In this document: piece by piece, positions 15,812 through 23,273 of the stretch | Position numbering within the stretch: the first letter of the stretch is position 1 | Layout: each line of letters starts with the position of its first letter | Assembly: GCA_050874585.1 (NCBI GenBank) | Contig: JBNMKZ010000032.1 | Span: 1 to 25,731, forward strand | Reading direction: 5' to 3' | Source of the DNA: UBA1067 sp050874585 | GTDB lineage: Bacteria > Verrucomicrobiota > Kiritimatiellia > RFP12 > UBA1067 | Length of the DNA: 25,731 bases | Translations under genes and position numbers: made by a program | The notes under the pieces: generated by a model | The model's database searches: none | Seen by the model: only the letters and a program-made list of their open reading frames with translations | Told to the model about the DNA's origin: nothing

Positions 15812-16170
15812 CCGACAAGCCTTCGCCACCAGGCGTCAACCAGCCGAACCTTCACCCGATTCCCCGTGGTTGGGATGAGCCGAAGGCGCGTACGCCCGTT
15901 CGGCTTGAGGACAATCGGCACGGGATGCTCGGCAATCCACCGGCGGCGGAAGTCCGCATACGCGGGCTTCTCTCCCTCCACAATGAAGACGGGATCACCC
16001 GCCTCATAGCCGATTGAAATCTTCCTCTCCCCCTCGTTCTCGGCGACAATCTCCAGTCGCAACTGCCGCGGACGCTCATCCATCGAAGCGAACACCTCCG
16101 CAAAATACCCCATCAGGTCCTGCGGCGACGGCTGTGCCGGATTCACTCGGATGAGCGCCCGATCCATCAT
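15802..16170 (-). CDS. Protein of unknown function coupled to the acyl-CoA synthetase
   Basis: I do not recognise this 122-aa product. It has no signal peptide or membrane segment. It starts with an Asp/Arg-containing strand (MMDRALIRVNP), has a helical stretch around 15-30, then alternates charged beta-like segments, and ends in a basic tail (VRLVDAWWRRLVGFR) with two tryptophans. The frame is open further upstream into the synthetase, but that part is in the wrong frame of a real gene. I start at 16170, where TGATG joins it to the synthetase stop with one shared base. There is no independent Shine-Dalgarno, which fits coupled translation. The tight coupling suggests a related role, but nothing shows what it is. 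Confidence 0.6.
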   Translation of the reverse strand: MMDRALIRVNPAQPSPQDLMGYFAEVFASMDERPRQLRLEIVAENEGERKISIGYEAGDPVFIVEGEKPAYADFRRRWIAEHPVPIVLKPNGRTRLRLIPTTGNRVKVRLVDAWWRRLVGFR

Positions 16171-17906
16171 CAGGCGTCCGGCCACAATTCGTGGGCCAGT
16201 TCGCGCAACTTGTACTTCTGGATCTTCTGCGAGGCCGTCATCGGGAACTCGTTCAGGAAGTGGACGTACTTCGGGATCTTGAACCACGAGATGCGGTCCT
16301 TGCAGAACGCCGCGACATCGGTCTCAAGAAGGTCGGCGCCCTCGGCCGGAATGATGAAGGCCGCAGGCTGCTCGCCGTACTTCTTGGATGGACAGCCAAC
16401 GACGGCCACGTCACGCACACCCGGCATCGTGCCGAGGAAGTCCTCGACTTCCTTCGGCGAGATGTTCTCGCCGCCGCGAATGATGAGATCCTTCAGTCGG
16501 CCGGTGATGTAGTAGTAGCCCTCGGCATCCATCCGCCCGATGTCGCCGGAGTGTAGCCAGCCGTTCTTGTCGATGCACTTCGCCGTCTGCTCGGGCATAT
16601 TGTAGTAGCCCTTCATCGTGTTGAAACCTCGGCAACAGATTTCGCCATCCCTTCCAATTGGGGCCAAGTCGCCCGTCTCGGGATCGATGATGGCGACCTC
16701 CACGCCGGGAAGAGCCTGTCCAATCGTATTGCACTTGCGCTCAATCGACGGCTCAAAGTAGCGCGTCATCGTCATGACGGGACCCGATTCCGTCAGCCCG
16801 TAGGGGTTCGTAATCTCGCGCATGAACATCTTCGTCTGAGCCTGCTGCATACGGTGCACGGGGCAGGCACTGCCCGACATAATGCCCGTCCGCAACGAAC
16901 TCAGGTTGAAGCGGTCGAAGAGCGGATGGTCCAGCATCGCAATGTACATCGTCGGCACCCCGTAGGTCGCCGTGCACTTCTCGCGCTCGATGGACGACAT
17001 CACCTGGACAGGATCGAACTTCTCAAGAAAGACCATCGTCGACCCGTGGTTGACGCAGCTCATCACGCCCAGCACACACCCGAAGCAATGGAAGAGCGGC
17101 ACGGGAATGCACACGCGGTCGCGGGCAGAAAGGTTCTGGCACGCCCCAATCCAGTATCCGTCGTTGGCGATGTTCCAGTGGGTCAGCTGAACGCCCTTCG
17201 GAAAGCCCGTCGTCCCCGACGTGTACTGCATATTCACGACATCATGCACATCACACTCGGCCTGACGCTTCAGGTAGTCCTCCTGCGACACCTCACAGGC
17301 CAGGGACTTCACCTCGTTGAGGGAATACATACCGCGATACTTCTCGCCGCCGAGGAAGAAGACTCGCTTCAAGTGCGGATAGCGGGCGGACTTCAGTTCG
17401 CCGCGCGAACATTCCTTCAGTTCGGGAATCAGTTCATTCAGGACCTGAATGTAGTCGCAGTCGCGGTAGCCGTTGATAACGAAGAGGTTCTCGGTATCGG
17501 ACTGCCGCAGGGCGAAGTCGATTTCCTGCCGCTTGTAGTTGATGTTCAGCGGCAGAAGGATTGCCCCAATCTTGGCCGTTGCGAACATGAGAACGACCCA
17601 GTGCGGAACATTCGTCGCCCAAAGGGCCACCTTTTCACCGCGCTTGACGCCGAGCGCCATCAGCCCCTTGGCCACGTAGTCAACCTCTTCGCCAAACTCA
17701 TACCAGGTCAGCCGGTAATCGCGGTCGGCATAGACAACGGCATCGTTTTCGCCGCAGCGGGCAATCGTCTGGTCAAGCAACTGTCCCAGCGTGTAATTGC
17801 GCGTAATCGGAAGATTGTGCCAGGGCGTTCCCGTGGAGACGCTCTGCGTAAAGGGCGCCTTCGAAGGTGCCGTACCGAACGGATCTGTCAACTTAAACTG
17901 GCTCAT
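16170..17906 (-). CDS. AMP-forming acyl-CoA synthetase (FadD-like)
   Basis: This is an adenylating enzyme of the ANL superfamily that activates a carboxylic acid to its CoA thioester with ATP. The 578-aa product (from the chosen start) has the P-loop YTSGTTGFPKG at 228-238, the adenine-binding YGLTE at 369-373, HSGDIG at 452-457 with GRLKDLIIRGGENISPKE following, and catalytic Lys 561 in TASQKIQKYK. The pattern favours medium/long-chain or aryl substrates over acetate, but the substrate cannot be fixed by eye. A longer in-frame start at 18113 exists. I reject it because the extension is unlike the family and MSQFKLTDPF at 17906 follows an extended -10 by ten bases. No Shine-Dalgarno is present. 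No beta-oxidation genes lie nearby. Confidence 0.93.
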   Translation of the reverse strand: MSQFKLTDPFGTAPSKAPFTQSVSTGTPWHNLPITRNYTLGQLLDQTIARCGENDAVVYADRDYRLTWYEFGEEVDYVAKGLMALGVKRGEKVALWATNVPHWVVLMFATAKIGAILLPLNINYKRQEIDFALRQSDTENLFVINGYRDCDYIQVLNELIPELKECSRGELKSARYPHLKRVFFLGGEKYRGMYSLNEVKSLACEVSQEDYLKRQAECDVHDVVNMQYTSGTTGFPKGVQLTHWNIANDGYWIGACQNLSARDRVCIPVPLFHCFGCVLGVMSCVNHGSTMVFLEKFDPVQVMSSIEREKCTATYGVPTMYIAMLDHPLFDRFNLSSLRTGIMSGSACPVHRMQQAQTKMFMREITNPYGLTESGPVMTMTRYFEPSIERKCNTIGQALPGVEVAIIDPETGDLAPIGRDGEICCRGFNTMKGYYNMPEQTAKCIDKNGWLHSGDIGRMDAEGYYYITGRLKDLIIRGGENISPKEVEDFLGTMPGVRDVAVVGCPSKKYGEQPAAFIIPAEGADLLETDVAAFCKDRISWFKIPKYVHFLNEFPMTASQKIQKYKLRELAHELWPDA

Positions 17907-17916
17907 AAGTGCGGAT

Positions 17917-17925
17917 ATTATACCA
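17917..17925 (-). promoter_or_regulatory. Extended -10 promoter (TGG TATAAT) of the acyl-CoA synthetase
   Basis: The minus strand has TGGTATAAT preceded by TTT, then ATCCGCACTT and the ATG. Expected +1 is about four bases before the start codon. No ribosome site fits in that leader, so initiation would be on a near-leaderless mRNA. Palindrome array II begins about 170 bp upstream. Confidence 0.65.
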
Positions 17926-18046
17926 AAACCGCCCGCATCGCGCTGAGCATCTCCCCGCGCCCATTCGCGCGGATGCGCGCTCTCGCGACGGCTTGAATCG
18001 ACGCGGAAATGCCCAACACAAAGGGAAGTTTTGGCGATTATAGAGA

Positions 18047-18066
18047 GTGGAGAGGCCCATCTCCAC
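18047..18066. other. Isolated 20-bp hairpin next to array II
   Basis: GTGGAGA and TCTCCAC are a perfect 7-bp inverted repeat around GGCCCA. It resembles one palindromic unit in size but is not repeated at 22-bp spacing. It lies between array II and the synthetase promoter. Confidence 0.6.
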
Positions 18067-18090
18067 GGGCGGAGACGGGCATGACGACGG

Positions 18091-18178
18091 GAAAGCACCT
18101 TAGTCCTTTGCACAAACCACTAAGGTGCTTTGGGTAAACCACCTTAGTCCTTTGATCAAACCACCTTAGTGCTTTCCC
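18091..18178. repeat. Array II: four tandem 22-bp palindromic units
   Basis: Units start at 18091, 18113, 18135 and 18157. The 18-bp cores are AAAGCACCTTAGTCCTTT, AAACCACTAAGGTGCTTT, AAACCACCTTAGTCCTTT and AAACCACCTTAGTGCTTT. The consensus is an imperfect palindrome (AAAcCAC....GTGcTTT). The asymmetric centre reads CCTTAG in units 1, 3 and 4 and its reverse complement CTAAGG in unit 2, so one unit is inverted. Period and centre-flipping match array I although the sequence differs completely. The array sits upstream of the acyl-CoA synthetase and directly abuts array III. Confidence 0.9.
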
Positions 18179-18181
18179 GAC

Positions 18182-18273
18182 AGGTTGCGCAACCTCGACC
18201 CTTCGGGTTGCGCATCCCGGACCCGTTAGGTTGCGCAAGTCAGACCCCCTGGGTTGCGCAACCCAGCACCTTC
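18182..18273. repeat. Array III: four tandem 23-bp palindromic units
   Basis: Units start at 18182, 18205, 18228 and 18251. The 14-bp cores are AGGTTGCGCAACCT, GGGTTGCGCATCCC, AGGTTGCGCAAGTC and GGGTTGCGCAACCC. Units 1 and 4 are perfect palindromes with different outer base pairs (A/T and G/C), again paired. The 9-bp spacers are also partly conserved, with GACCC in the first three. The TTGCGCA core is invariant. It follows array II after three bases. Function is unknown. Confidence 0.9.
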
Positions 18274-18413
18274 CTCTTGCTCCCGTCAAGGCGTGTTCCA
18301 CGGCAAACGACAGGGCAGAGACTCCAACCATGTGACAAGGCGTGGGATTCGGGACTTGGGGGACTGGCTCAACATCACTCACGGGGAATCACCCAACATA
18401 AAAGGGAAAGCGA

Positions 18414-18447
18414 AAGCGCGGCACACTCTTCCTTAGTTGCCGCGCTT
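18414..18447 (-). terminator. Probable terminator of the tRNA-Ser/tRNA-Gly unit
   Basis: AAGCGCGGC (18414-18422) and GCCGCGCTT (18439-18447) form a perfect 9-bp stem with a 16-nt loop, 12 bases past the CCA end of tRNA-Gly. On the minus strand it is followed by TCGCTTTCCCTTTT. The loop is longer than usual. Confidence 0.55.
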
Positions 18448-18459
18448 GAGAATTTAAAA

Positions 18460-18533
18460 TGGAGCGGGCGATGGGAATCGAACCCACGTAAGAAGCTTGG
18501 GAAGCTCCTATTCTGCCATTGAATTACGCCCGC
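18460..18533 (-). tRNA. tRNA-Gly (anticodon CCC)
   Basis: A 74-nt cloverleaf with CCA encoded (18462-18460). The acceptor stem pairs GCGGGCG with CGCCCGC, with discriminator T. The anticodon stem is GGAGC/GCTTC with loop TTCCCAA, giving anticodon CCC, which reads GGG. It is the second gene of a tRNA pair. Confidence 0.95.
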
Positions 18534-18550
18534 AGGACACATGTGCAACA

Positions 18551-18566
18551 CCTTGATGGCTCAAGG
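18551..18566. other. Hairpin between the two tRNAs
   Basis: CCTTGA and TCAAGG form a 6-bp stem with loop TGGC in the 34-bp spacer between tRNA-Ser and tRNA-Gly. The palindrome CACATGTG lies at 18538-18545. These could be processing signals in the shared precursor. Confidence 0.45.
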
Positions 18567-18567
18567 C

Positions 18568-18659
18568 TGGCGGAGAGAGAGGGATTCGAACCCCCGATAC
18601 CCTTGCGGGTATGCATGATTTCGAGTCATGTGCATTCAACCAGGCTCTGCCATCTCTCC
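18568..18659 (-). tRNA. tRNA-Ser (anticodon CGA)
   Basis: A 92-nt class II tRNA with CCA encoded (18570-18568). The acceptor stem is GGAGAGA with TCTCTCC, discriminator G. The anticodon stem is CATGA/TCATG with loop CTCGAAA, giving CGA, which reads UCG. The long variable arm (TACCC..GGGTA) is typical of serine tRNAs. It is transcribed first in the pair. Confidence 0.95.
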
Positions 18660-18671
18660 TGCACGCGGCAT

Positions 18672-18680
18672 ATGATACCA
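18672..18680 (-). promoter_or_regulatory. Extended -10 promoter (TGG TATCAT) of the tRNA-Ser/Gly unit
   Basis: TGGTATCAT on the minus strand ends 12 bases before the tRNA-Ser 5' end, putting +1 about six bases upstream of it. It matches the other promoters of the window except for one -10 base. Confidence 0.55.
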
Positions 18681-18785
18681 AATCTTTTTCGCCGAAGTCA
18701 ATAGGGAAGCGCGTGTTTTAGCGAAAGCCGCGCATTTTAGACGCTATTCCATTCAAAATCGACCCTAATGCGTATCCGTCTTGCG

Positions 18786-20618
18786 TCAGCGAGCGTTCGA
18801 AAGCCCCCTTCTGCGCGTATACATCTCACGCGAAACGGCCCGCGCCGCCTCCACCAGTTCCCAATAGGGCTGGTCGGTGACGGAGAGAAAACCAATCTGG
18901 TAGTTCTCGCCGTCTGGTCGACCCGTCAGCGGTTGATCGCGCCACTGGAACCAGTGCGTCCCGATGACACGCGGATTGTCGAGGCAACTCTCCACGTAGG
19001 CACGATAGCACTCGGCCCGGCTGGCCTGGCTCCGTGTCGCCACGAGTCCCGTATGGAACATTCCCCGGTCAAGGGCACCGAAATGGAATTCGCCGTTGAT
19101 CATGGGCTTGTCCACGGCATCGGGCGGCAAGTCGCGGTCAAACGTCCGCTCATAGACATTGACGGAAACAACGTCACAGTGCCGTGCGGCCGCACGGTAA
19201 ATGTCGACCGACCCCCAGGCGATTCGGCTGCCCAAATAGAGATGGTTCGGCAGTTCCTCCCGAAGAATCCGTGCCACGGTCGAGAAATACATGTCCGCCA
19301 CCCGGGCAAGGTCGGGGAGATCATTCCATGAGAGCTCGTTGTCAACGAACACGCCAAGGCACCACGGATCCTCCCGCATCGTCTTCGCCGCCGCCCGCGC
19401 CCGCTTCCTCAAGATGCGCTCGAACTCAGGATTTTCCGGATCCGGCAGCGGCCCCCACCAGCCCTTCGAACCTGCACGGCGCGGCGCTCCCTGCGTGCTC
19501 AGGCAGAGCGTGTAGGGTGTCCGATGCAAGCCGTAAATCTGCGGCGACGACCAGTTGGCAATCGTGTTGAGTCCCCAGGCTCGAAGCCGCCGGTGCGCCA
19601 TGTCCGCCGAAATCCGCCGCCAGTCGTCACCGTACTTGCGCACCATGTTGGCCGATGCAAATGCATACGTCGAGAACGGCACATGATTCGTCGCGGCATA
19701 AAACCCGTGCGCCGCCTTCCAGCTCTGCTTGCCCCAGAAGGCCCCGAAGACGGGGTCGTCCCGCTTCGGCAACCAGGCGAAATAGTTCTCGCGAAACTCC
19801 ACGGCGGTCGAGTTCCCGCTGGATTCGACACAGTCGACCCCATGCGACCAGAAGAGGTTCCCGTCCGGGTCGACGAACCACCAGCGACCATCCACCTTCT
19901 CCGTCCTGAAGAATCCCGTGGCCCTCAGGCGCGGCCCCTTCGCCCAGCCGCCCCAACGGTCGAAATCGGGCGAGGGACCACTTCCGTTCGCCTCCAACCA
20001 CGCCTTCTCGGTCTTTCGGGCGTTCACGAGTTCCGCATCCGAATGGATCTTGCCAGGCCAGTCGCCGTGCGCAAACTGCCCGTAACGATCCACAAATGGC
20101 AGGAAGGTCTTTGCCGAATAGACGACGGCCTTTCGGGCGACCGCATCCTGCGCACTGACCCGCAAGACGTCGAACGAATCCGGCCGAACGCCTTTTGCGA
20201 CGCAGAGATGAAAGCTCGTCACCGCCCGGACGTCGAAAAGGCTCGACTGACCGTCTTGCGCCTTCGGATAGCCGTTCATGCCGACAAGTTCAAGCGGGGT
20301 ATCCAATCGCCAGGGCTCCGGGTTCAGGTCGCAAACAATCGTTCCAACGCCACGCGGCGGCAAGGTTGCGCTTGCACCTGGCGAACGCCCCTGAAGGGCG
20401 CGGCTCTTGACGCTGAGCGTGACCTTGAGGGGGCGGTCAAGGCGATTTGACAATGCGATGGAAATCTCACCGGCCGACGACAGGTCAATCGCTCCCGCCG
20501 TCGCACTCACGTGCCGCCCGGGCCAGGACGAGGTCACAGCCGTCGTCTCCAACCTGAAGGCATCGGACGGATAAAAGACGCGCAGGGCGGCAACGAGCAG
20601 GCAACAGGATGTCATCAT
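18786..20618 (-). CDS. Exported glycoside hydrolase, GH50/agarase-like (clan GH-A type)
   Basis: This is a likely secreted or envelope retaining glycosidase. The 610-aa product starts with a short hydrophobic segment (MMTSCCLLVAAL) that is a weak signal peptide. About 20-190 is a beta-rich accessory region, and about 230-600 is a TIM-barrel-like catalytic domain. FFRTEKVDGRWWFVDPDG (236-253) is the pattern seen in agarase-type proteins. FVDNELSW (424-431) supplies a likely acid/base Glu 428, MINGEFHFG (506-514) a likely nucleophile Glu 510, and THWFQWRDQP follows. The substrate need not be agar. A longer frame from 20645 overlaps the upstream gene; I chose 20618, one base after that gene's stop, with GGAGG nine bases upstream. 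It is last in a three-gene operon. Confidence 0.75.
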   Translation of the reverse strand: MMTSCCLLVAALRVFYPSDAFRLETTAVTSSWPGRHVSATAGAIDLSSAGEISIALSNRLDRPLKVTLSVKSRALQGRSPGASATLPPRGVGTIVCDLNPEPWRLDTPLELVGMNGYPKAQDGQSSLFDVRAVTSFHLCVAKGVRPDSFDVLRVSAQDAVARKAVVYSAKTFLPFVDRYGQFAHGDWPGKIHSDAELVNARKTEKAWLEANGSGPSPDFDRWGGWAKGPRLRATGFFRTEKVDGRWWFVDPDGNLFWSHGVDCVESSGNSTAVEFRENYFAWLPKRDDPVFGAFWGKQSWKAAHGFYAATNHVPFSTYAFASANMVRKYGDDWRRISADMAHRRLRAWGLNTIANWSSPQIYGLHRTPYTLCLSTQGAPRRAGSKGWWGPLPDPENPEFERILRKRARAAAKTMREDPWCLGVFVDNELSWNDLPDLARVADMYFSTVARILREELPNHLYLGSRIAWGSVDIYRAAARHCDVVSVNVYERTFDRDLPPDAVDKPMINGEFHFGALDRGMFHTGLVATRSQASRAECYRAYVESCLDNPRVIGTHWFQWRDQPLTGRPDGENYQIGFLSVTDQPYWELVEAARAVSREMYTRRRGLSNAR

Positions 20619-20619
20619 T

Positions 20620-23265
20620 TCACTTACCCTCCATAACTGGGCCATCCGACAAGTAGGCGCCCACGGCCCTCAGGCGCGTACGGAGTTCCCGTATCGGGAC
20701 ATTCCGGGTATCGTAAATTTTCTCCACCGCCAGCGCGGCGGCCAAGCCCGCCGCCTGCCCCGTGATGTAGCACGCAGGAATGACGCGAACCGAGGCCTGC
20801 ATCACGCTGTCGGCCCCAATAGCCCGCCCGGCAACCAAGACATTACGCAACCCCACCGGCACAAGTGCCCCGTAAGGAATGCTGTAGGAAACGCCGTCCA
20901 CGTGCCGCCGCGCATAGGACTTCGCAAAACCCTCCATTCCCTTCGCATCGGCCGTCTTCGGGTGGCTGTCGATTGGATAGGAATATCGCCCAATCTCATC
21001 GGCGAATCGGCCCGGACGATCGAAATCCGCCTCCGTCAGCGTCTTTTCGCACCGAATTCGCCGCGAGGCGCGAACGCCCAGCCAATCCGCCGTCCGCACC
21101 AGGGTCGCCTTCTCGCAACCAGGCACATAGCGGCGATAGTAGGCCTCATATTCGGCGAGCAAGGCCCGTCCCTTCACCATCGCCTGCGTCAGGCTCTTGG
21201 CGTCGCGGTCGTCCACGCCGAAGACATGCCCCACATTGCCCAGTCCGACTCCGATTTCCGAGTAGTTTCCCCGAATGCCCGGCAAGACGGTATCGTACTG
21301 GCTGAGGACCCCCTCCTTGTGTGCGAGCGCGGCAAATCGTCCGTCATCGCCGCGCTTGCGGGCGAAGTCCACGCCACCCCATTCGCTGCACAGCGTCGCC
21401 GCCATGGGTACACCCTTCTCGTCGCCATAGTCGAAGTCCGCCCCGGCCAGGGCGCACAGGAATCCCGACCCCGTACAGTCCACGAAGACATCCGCCGAAA
21501 CCACCTTCATGCCATCCGGGTCGGAAACGACCGCATACTGGACGCGTCCCTCCCGAACCACAACATCCACCAGACGCGTATAAAAGCGGAAATCGGCTCC
21601 CGATTGAACGATGAGCCGATCGTAAAGCCGCTTGATGTCTTCGGTCTTGACCTCATGGCACTTTCGCCTGAGCTTGGTGCAGGGCCCGAAGAGCGACTCG
21701 TAGACGCGCTTGCCAAACCCACCCGCAAGGAAGTGGACACCGTCGTCAAAGTTCATCAGTTCCGCCACGCCGCCAATCGTACCCGCGCCGCCGAACGCTC
21801 CCGTCTGCTCGATGAGGAGGACTCGCCGCCCCGCCTCAGCGGCCGTGACGGCGGCACTCACGCCAGCCGGCCCACCTCCAATCACACAGACGTCAACCGA
21901 CGCGAGAATCGGCAGGTCGCAGCTCACCCGCACGGTGGCCGCCGCGTTGGCCGCGGCGACCGGCACGGCGTTCGAGACAGCGGCGGGAGCTTCGCCCGAA
22001 CTCGACTTGGACGGCGGATAGACTCCCATGAAGTTCGGAGGTATCAAGCCCCGCAACCGCGCCCGCCAATAAGCCGCGAACAGGTGCGTCGTCCTCAGCG
22101 ACCACCAGCCGTCCGGATGCCCCGTCCGAAGCGCCTTGGTGAAAATCATGAGCTCCGTCTCATCGTAGGGCTCGTTGTTCGCCGTCAGTTGCGCAAGGGC
22201 CAGCTCGGCATCGGGGGCCATTCCATACCACTTGTGCTTCGGATTGTTCCACATATCCTTGGCCCTGAAATCCGCCTCGGCGGCGGACTGCCTCAATCCC
22301 TCCAGCAGTCCGGCGCGGCGAATCGGATCGCGCTCACAGCCCAGGACGACCTCGATTGAGACATTCATCTGAAGAAGCGTGTAGGTCGGCGTAATCCATT
22401 TCCACTTCGGGTCTTCCGCCTTGTTCTTCGTCATGAACGCCGCGTCCGCACACGCCTTGTCGGCGAGCTGCTCGTAGAGTTCCTTCCAATGGCGGTCACC
22501 CGTCGCATCATACGCGGCGGCGTAGATGGAGGGCAGTCGGCACGAGTTCGTGGCGTTCGTGCTGTTCGGCCACCACATCCGGCAAATGCCGCGTGGATCC
22601 TTGCGGCCGTCGCAAAGTCCGAAATTGTAGTCAGTCTCAGGACGAACCGTCCGCTCCATCCGCGCCGCGACCTCGGCAATGCGCTGCCGCCATTCACGCA
22701 CAAGTTCAGGACGCGCCATCGACGAATGGGAGTAACGGTAGAGTCCGTGAACCCAGTGCGTGTGCTGGTCGATGGACGAGATGGAGCAAATTGACGTGCC
22801 GTCCTCCTCGCAAAGCCCACGCGCCACAAAGCCCGTGTACGGGTGCCGCGAGGTGAGGTTCAGAAGACCACGGGCAATTTTCGCCGCCCACTCCTCGGTC
22901 TCGACCATGCGCGGATCCGTCACGTCAACGCCCTCGCGCAGCAAGGTCTCCCAGCGGTCCACGCACCCCGAGAGCCCAATCGCCCCCGTAATCGCACAGT
23001 CCGCCATGCCAACCCCGTAGCCATCCCCCGCCTTTGCGTCCTTGCTCCAGTCGTGGATGCCGTTCTTGAAGGTCGAGGCCTTCTTCACCTTGTCGAGGTC
23101 GCACGCGTAGATGAGCGAAGTCCGTGCACTCCAGTAGCGCCCCATGCAGGACCGAAACGCCCCGTCGACGAGCGTCTCAAGGCTGCCTTGCGCATCCCCA
23201 CCCCGAACTGCCGCGCCAACGAAAAGAAGACCGGCCGCAAGAATCAGTTGTGTCTGCCGTTTCAT
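20620..23265 (-). CDS. Exported two-domain protein: N-terminal alpha-helical domain fused to a FAD-dependent oxidoreductase (PF12831-like)
   Basis: The 881-aa product begins with a Sec-type signal peptide (MKRQTQLILAAGLLFVGAAV). Residues about 27-410 are a helix-rich region with many conserved-looking Trp, His and Asp residues (DQHTHWVHGLYRYSH at 166-180, MWWPNSTNATNS at 230-241). It resembles alpha/alpha-toroid enzymes, but I cannot name its family. A low-complexity Ala/Ser/Pro linker (about 417-445) leads to the FAD domain. That has DVCVIGGGPAGVSAA at 458-472, LLIEQTGAFGGAG at 483-495, VDCTGSG at 595-601, and the C-terminal GRAIGADSVMQASVR plus ITGQAAGLAAA segment of this oxidoreductase family. 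The substrate is unknown. There is no twin-arginine motif, which is unusual for an exported flavoprotein. It starts eight bases after the upstream gene and is one base from the next. Confidence 0.82.
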   Translation of the reverse strand: MKRQTQLILAAGLLFVGAAVRGGDAQGSLETLVDGAFRSCMGRYWSARTSLIYACDLDKVKKASTFKNGIHDWSKDAKAGDGYGVGMADCAITGAIGLSGCVDRWETLLREGVDVTDPRMVETEEWAAKIARGLLNLTSRHPYTGFVARGLCEEDGTSICSISSIDQHTHWVHGLYRYSHSSMARPELVREWRQRIAEVAARMERTVRPETDYNFGLCDGRKDPRGICRMWWPNSTNATNSCRLPSIYAAAYDATGDRHWKELYEQLADKACADAAFMTKNKAEDPKWKWITPTYTLLQMNVSIEVVLGCERDPIRRAGLLEGLRQSAAEADFRAKDMWNNPKHKWYGMAPDAELALAQLTANNEPYDETELMIFTKALRTGHPDGWWSLRTTHLFAAYWRARLRGLIPPNFMGVYPPSKSSSGEAPAAVSNAVPVAAANAAATVRVSCDLPILASVDVCVIGGGPAGVSAAVTAAEAGRRVLLIEQTGAFGGAGTIGGVAELMNFDDGVHFLAGGFGKRVYESLFGPCTKLRRKCHEVKTEDIKRLYDRLIVQSGADFRFYTRLVDVVVREGRVQYAVVSDPDGMKVVSADVFVDCTGSGFLCALAGADFDYGDEKGVPMAATLCSEWGGVDFARKRGDDGRFAALAHKEGVLSQYDTVLPGIRGNYSEIGVGLGNVGHVFGVDDRDAKSLTQAMVKGRALLAEYEAYYRRYVPGCEKATLVRTADWLGVRASRRIRCEKTLTEADFDRPGRFADEIGRYSYPIDSHPKTADAKGMEGFAKSYARRHVDGVSYSIPYGALVPVGLRNVLVAGRAIGADSVMQASVRVIPACYITGQAAGLAAALAVEKIYDTRNVPIRELRTRLRAVGAYLSDGPVMEGK

Positions 23266-23273
23266 CGTTATCC

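Larger units (their letters stand above)
17926..18459. other. Gene-free region carrying two palindrome arrays
   Basis: No credible coding frame is present. From left to right it contains a GC-rich stretch upstream of the synthetase promoter, a hairpin at 18047-18066, array II at 18091-18178, array III at 18182-18273, about 140 bases (18274-18413) in which I see nothing, and the tRNA terminator hairpin at 18414-18447. The short frames that cross it consist of repeat-derived residues. Confidence 0.75.

Noticed and set aside
17907..18113. N-terminal extension of the acyl-CoA synthetase by 69 codons
   Set aside because: It would read through the extended -10 and into array II; the extension is unlike the family.
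18091..18273. Arrays II/III as a replication origin or plasmid iterons
   Set aside because: The 22-bp period resembles iterons, but there is no Rep gene, no DnaA-box cluster and no AT-rich unwinding element nearby.
18169..18522. Plus-strand frames of 60-117 codons across arrays II/III and tRNA-Gly
   Set aside because: They are composed of repeat translation and overlap a tRNA; no start signal.
18709..18743. Short repeat around TTTTAG at 18716 and 18735
   Set aside because: Two imperfect copies offset by 19 bases; too short to separate from chance.
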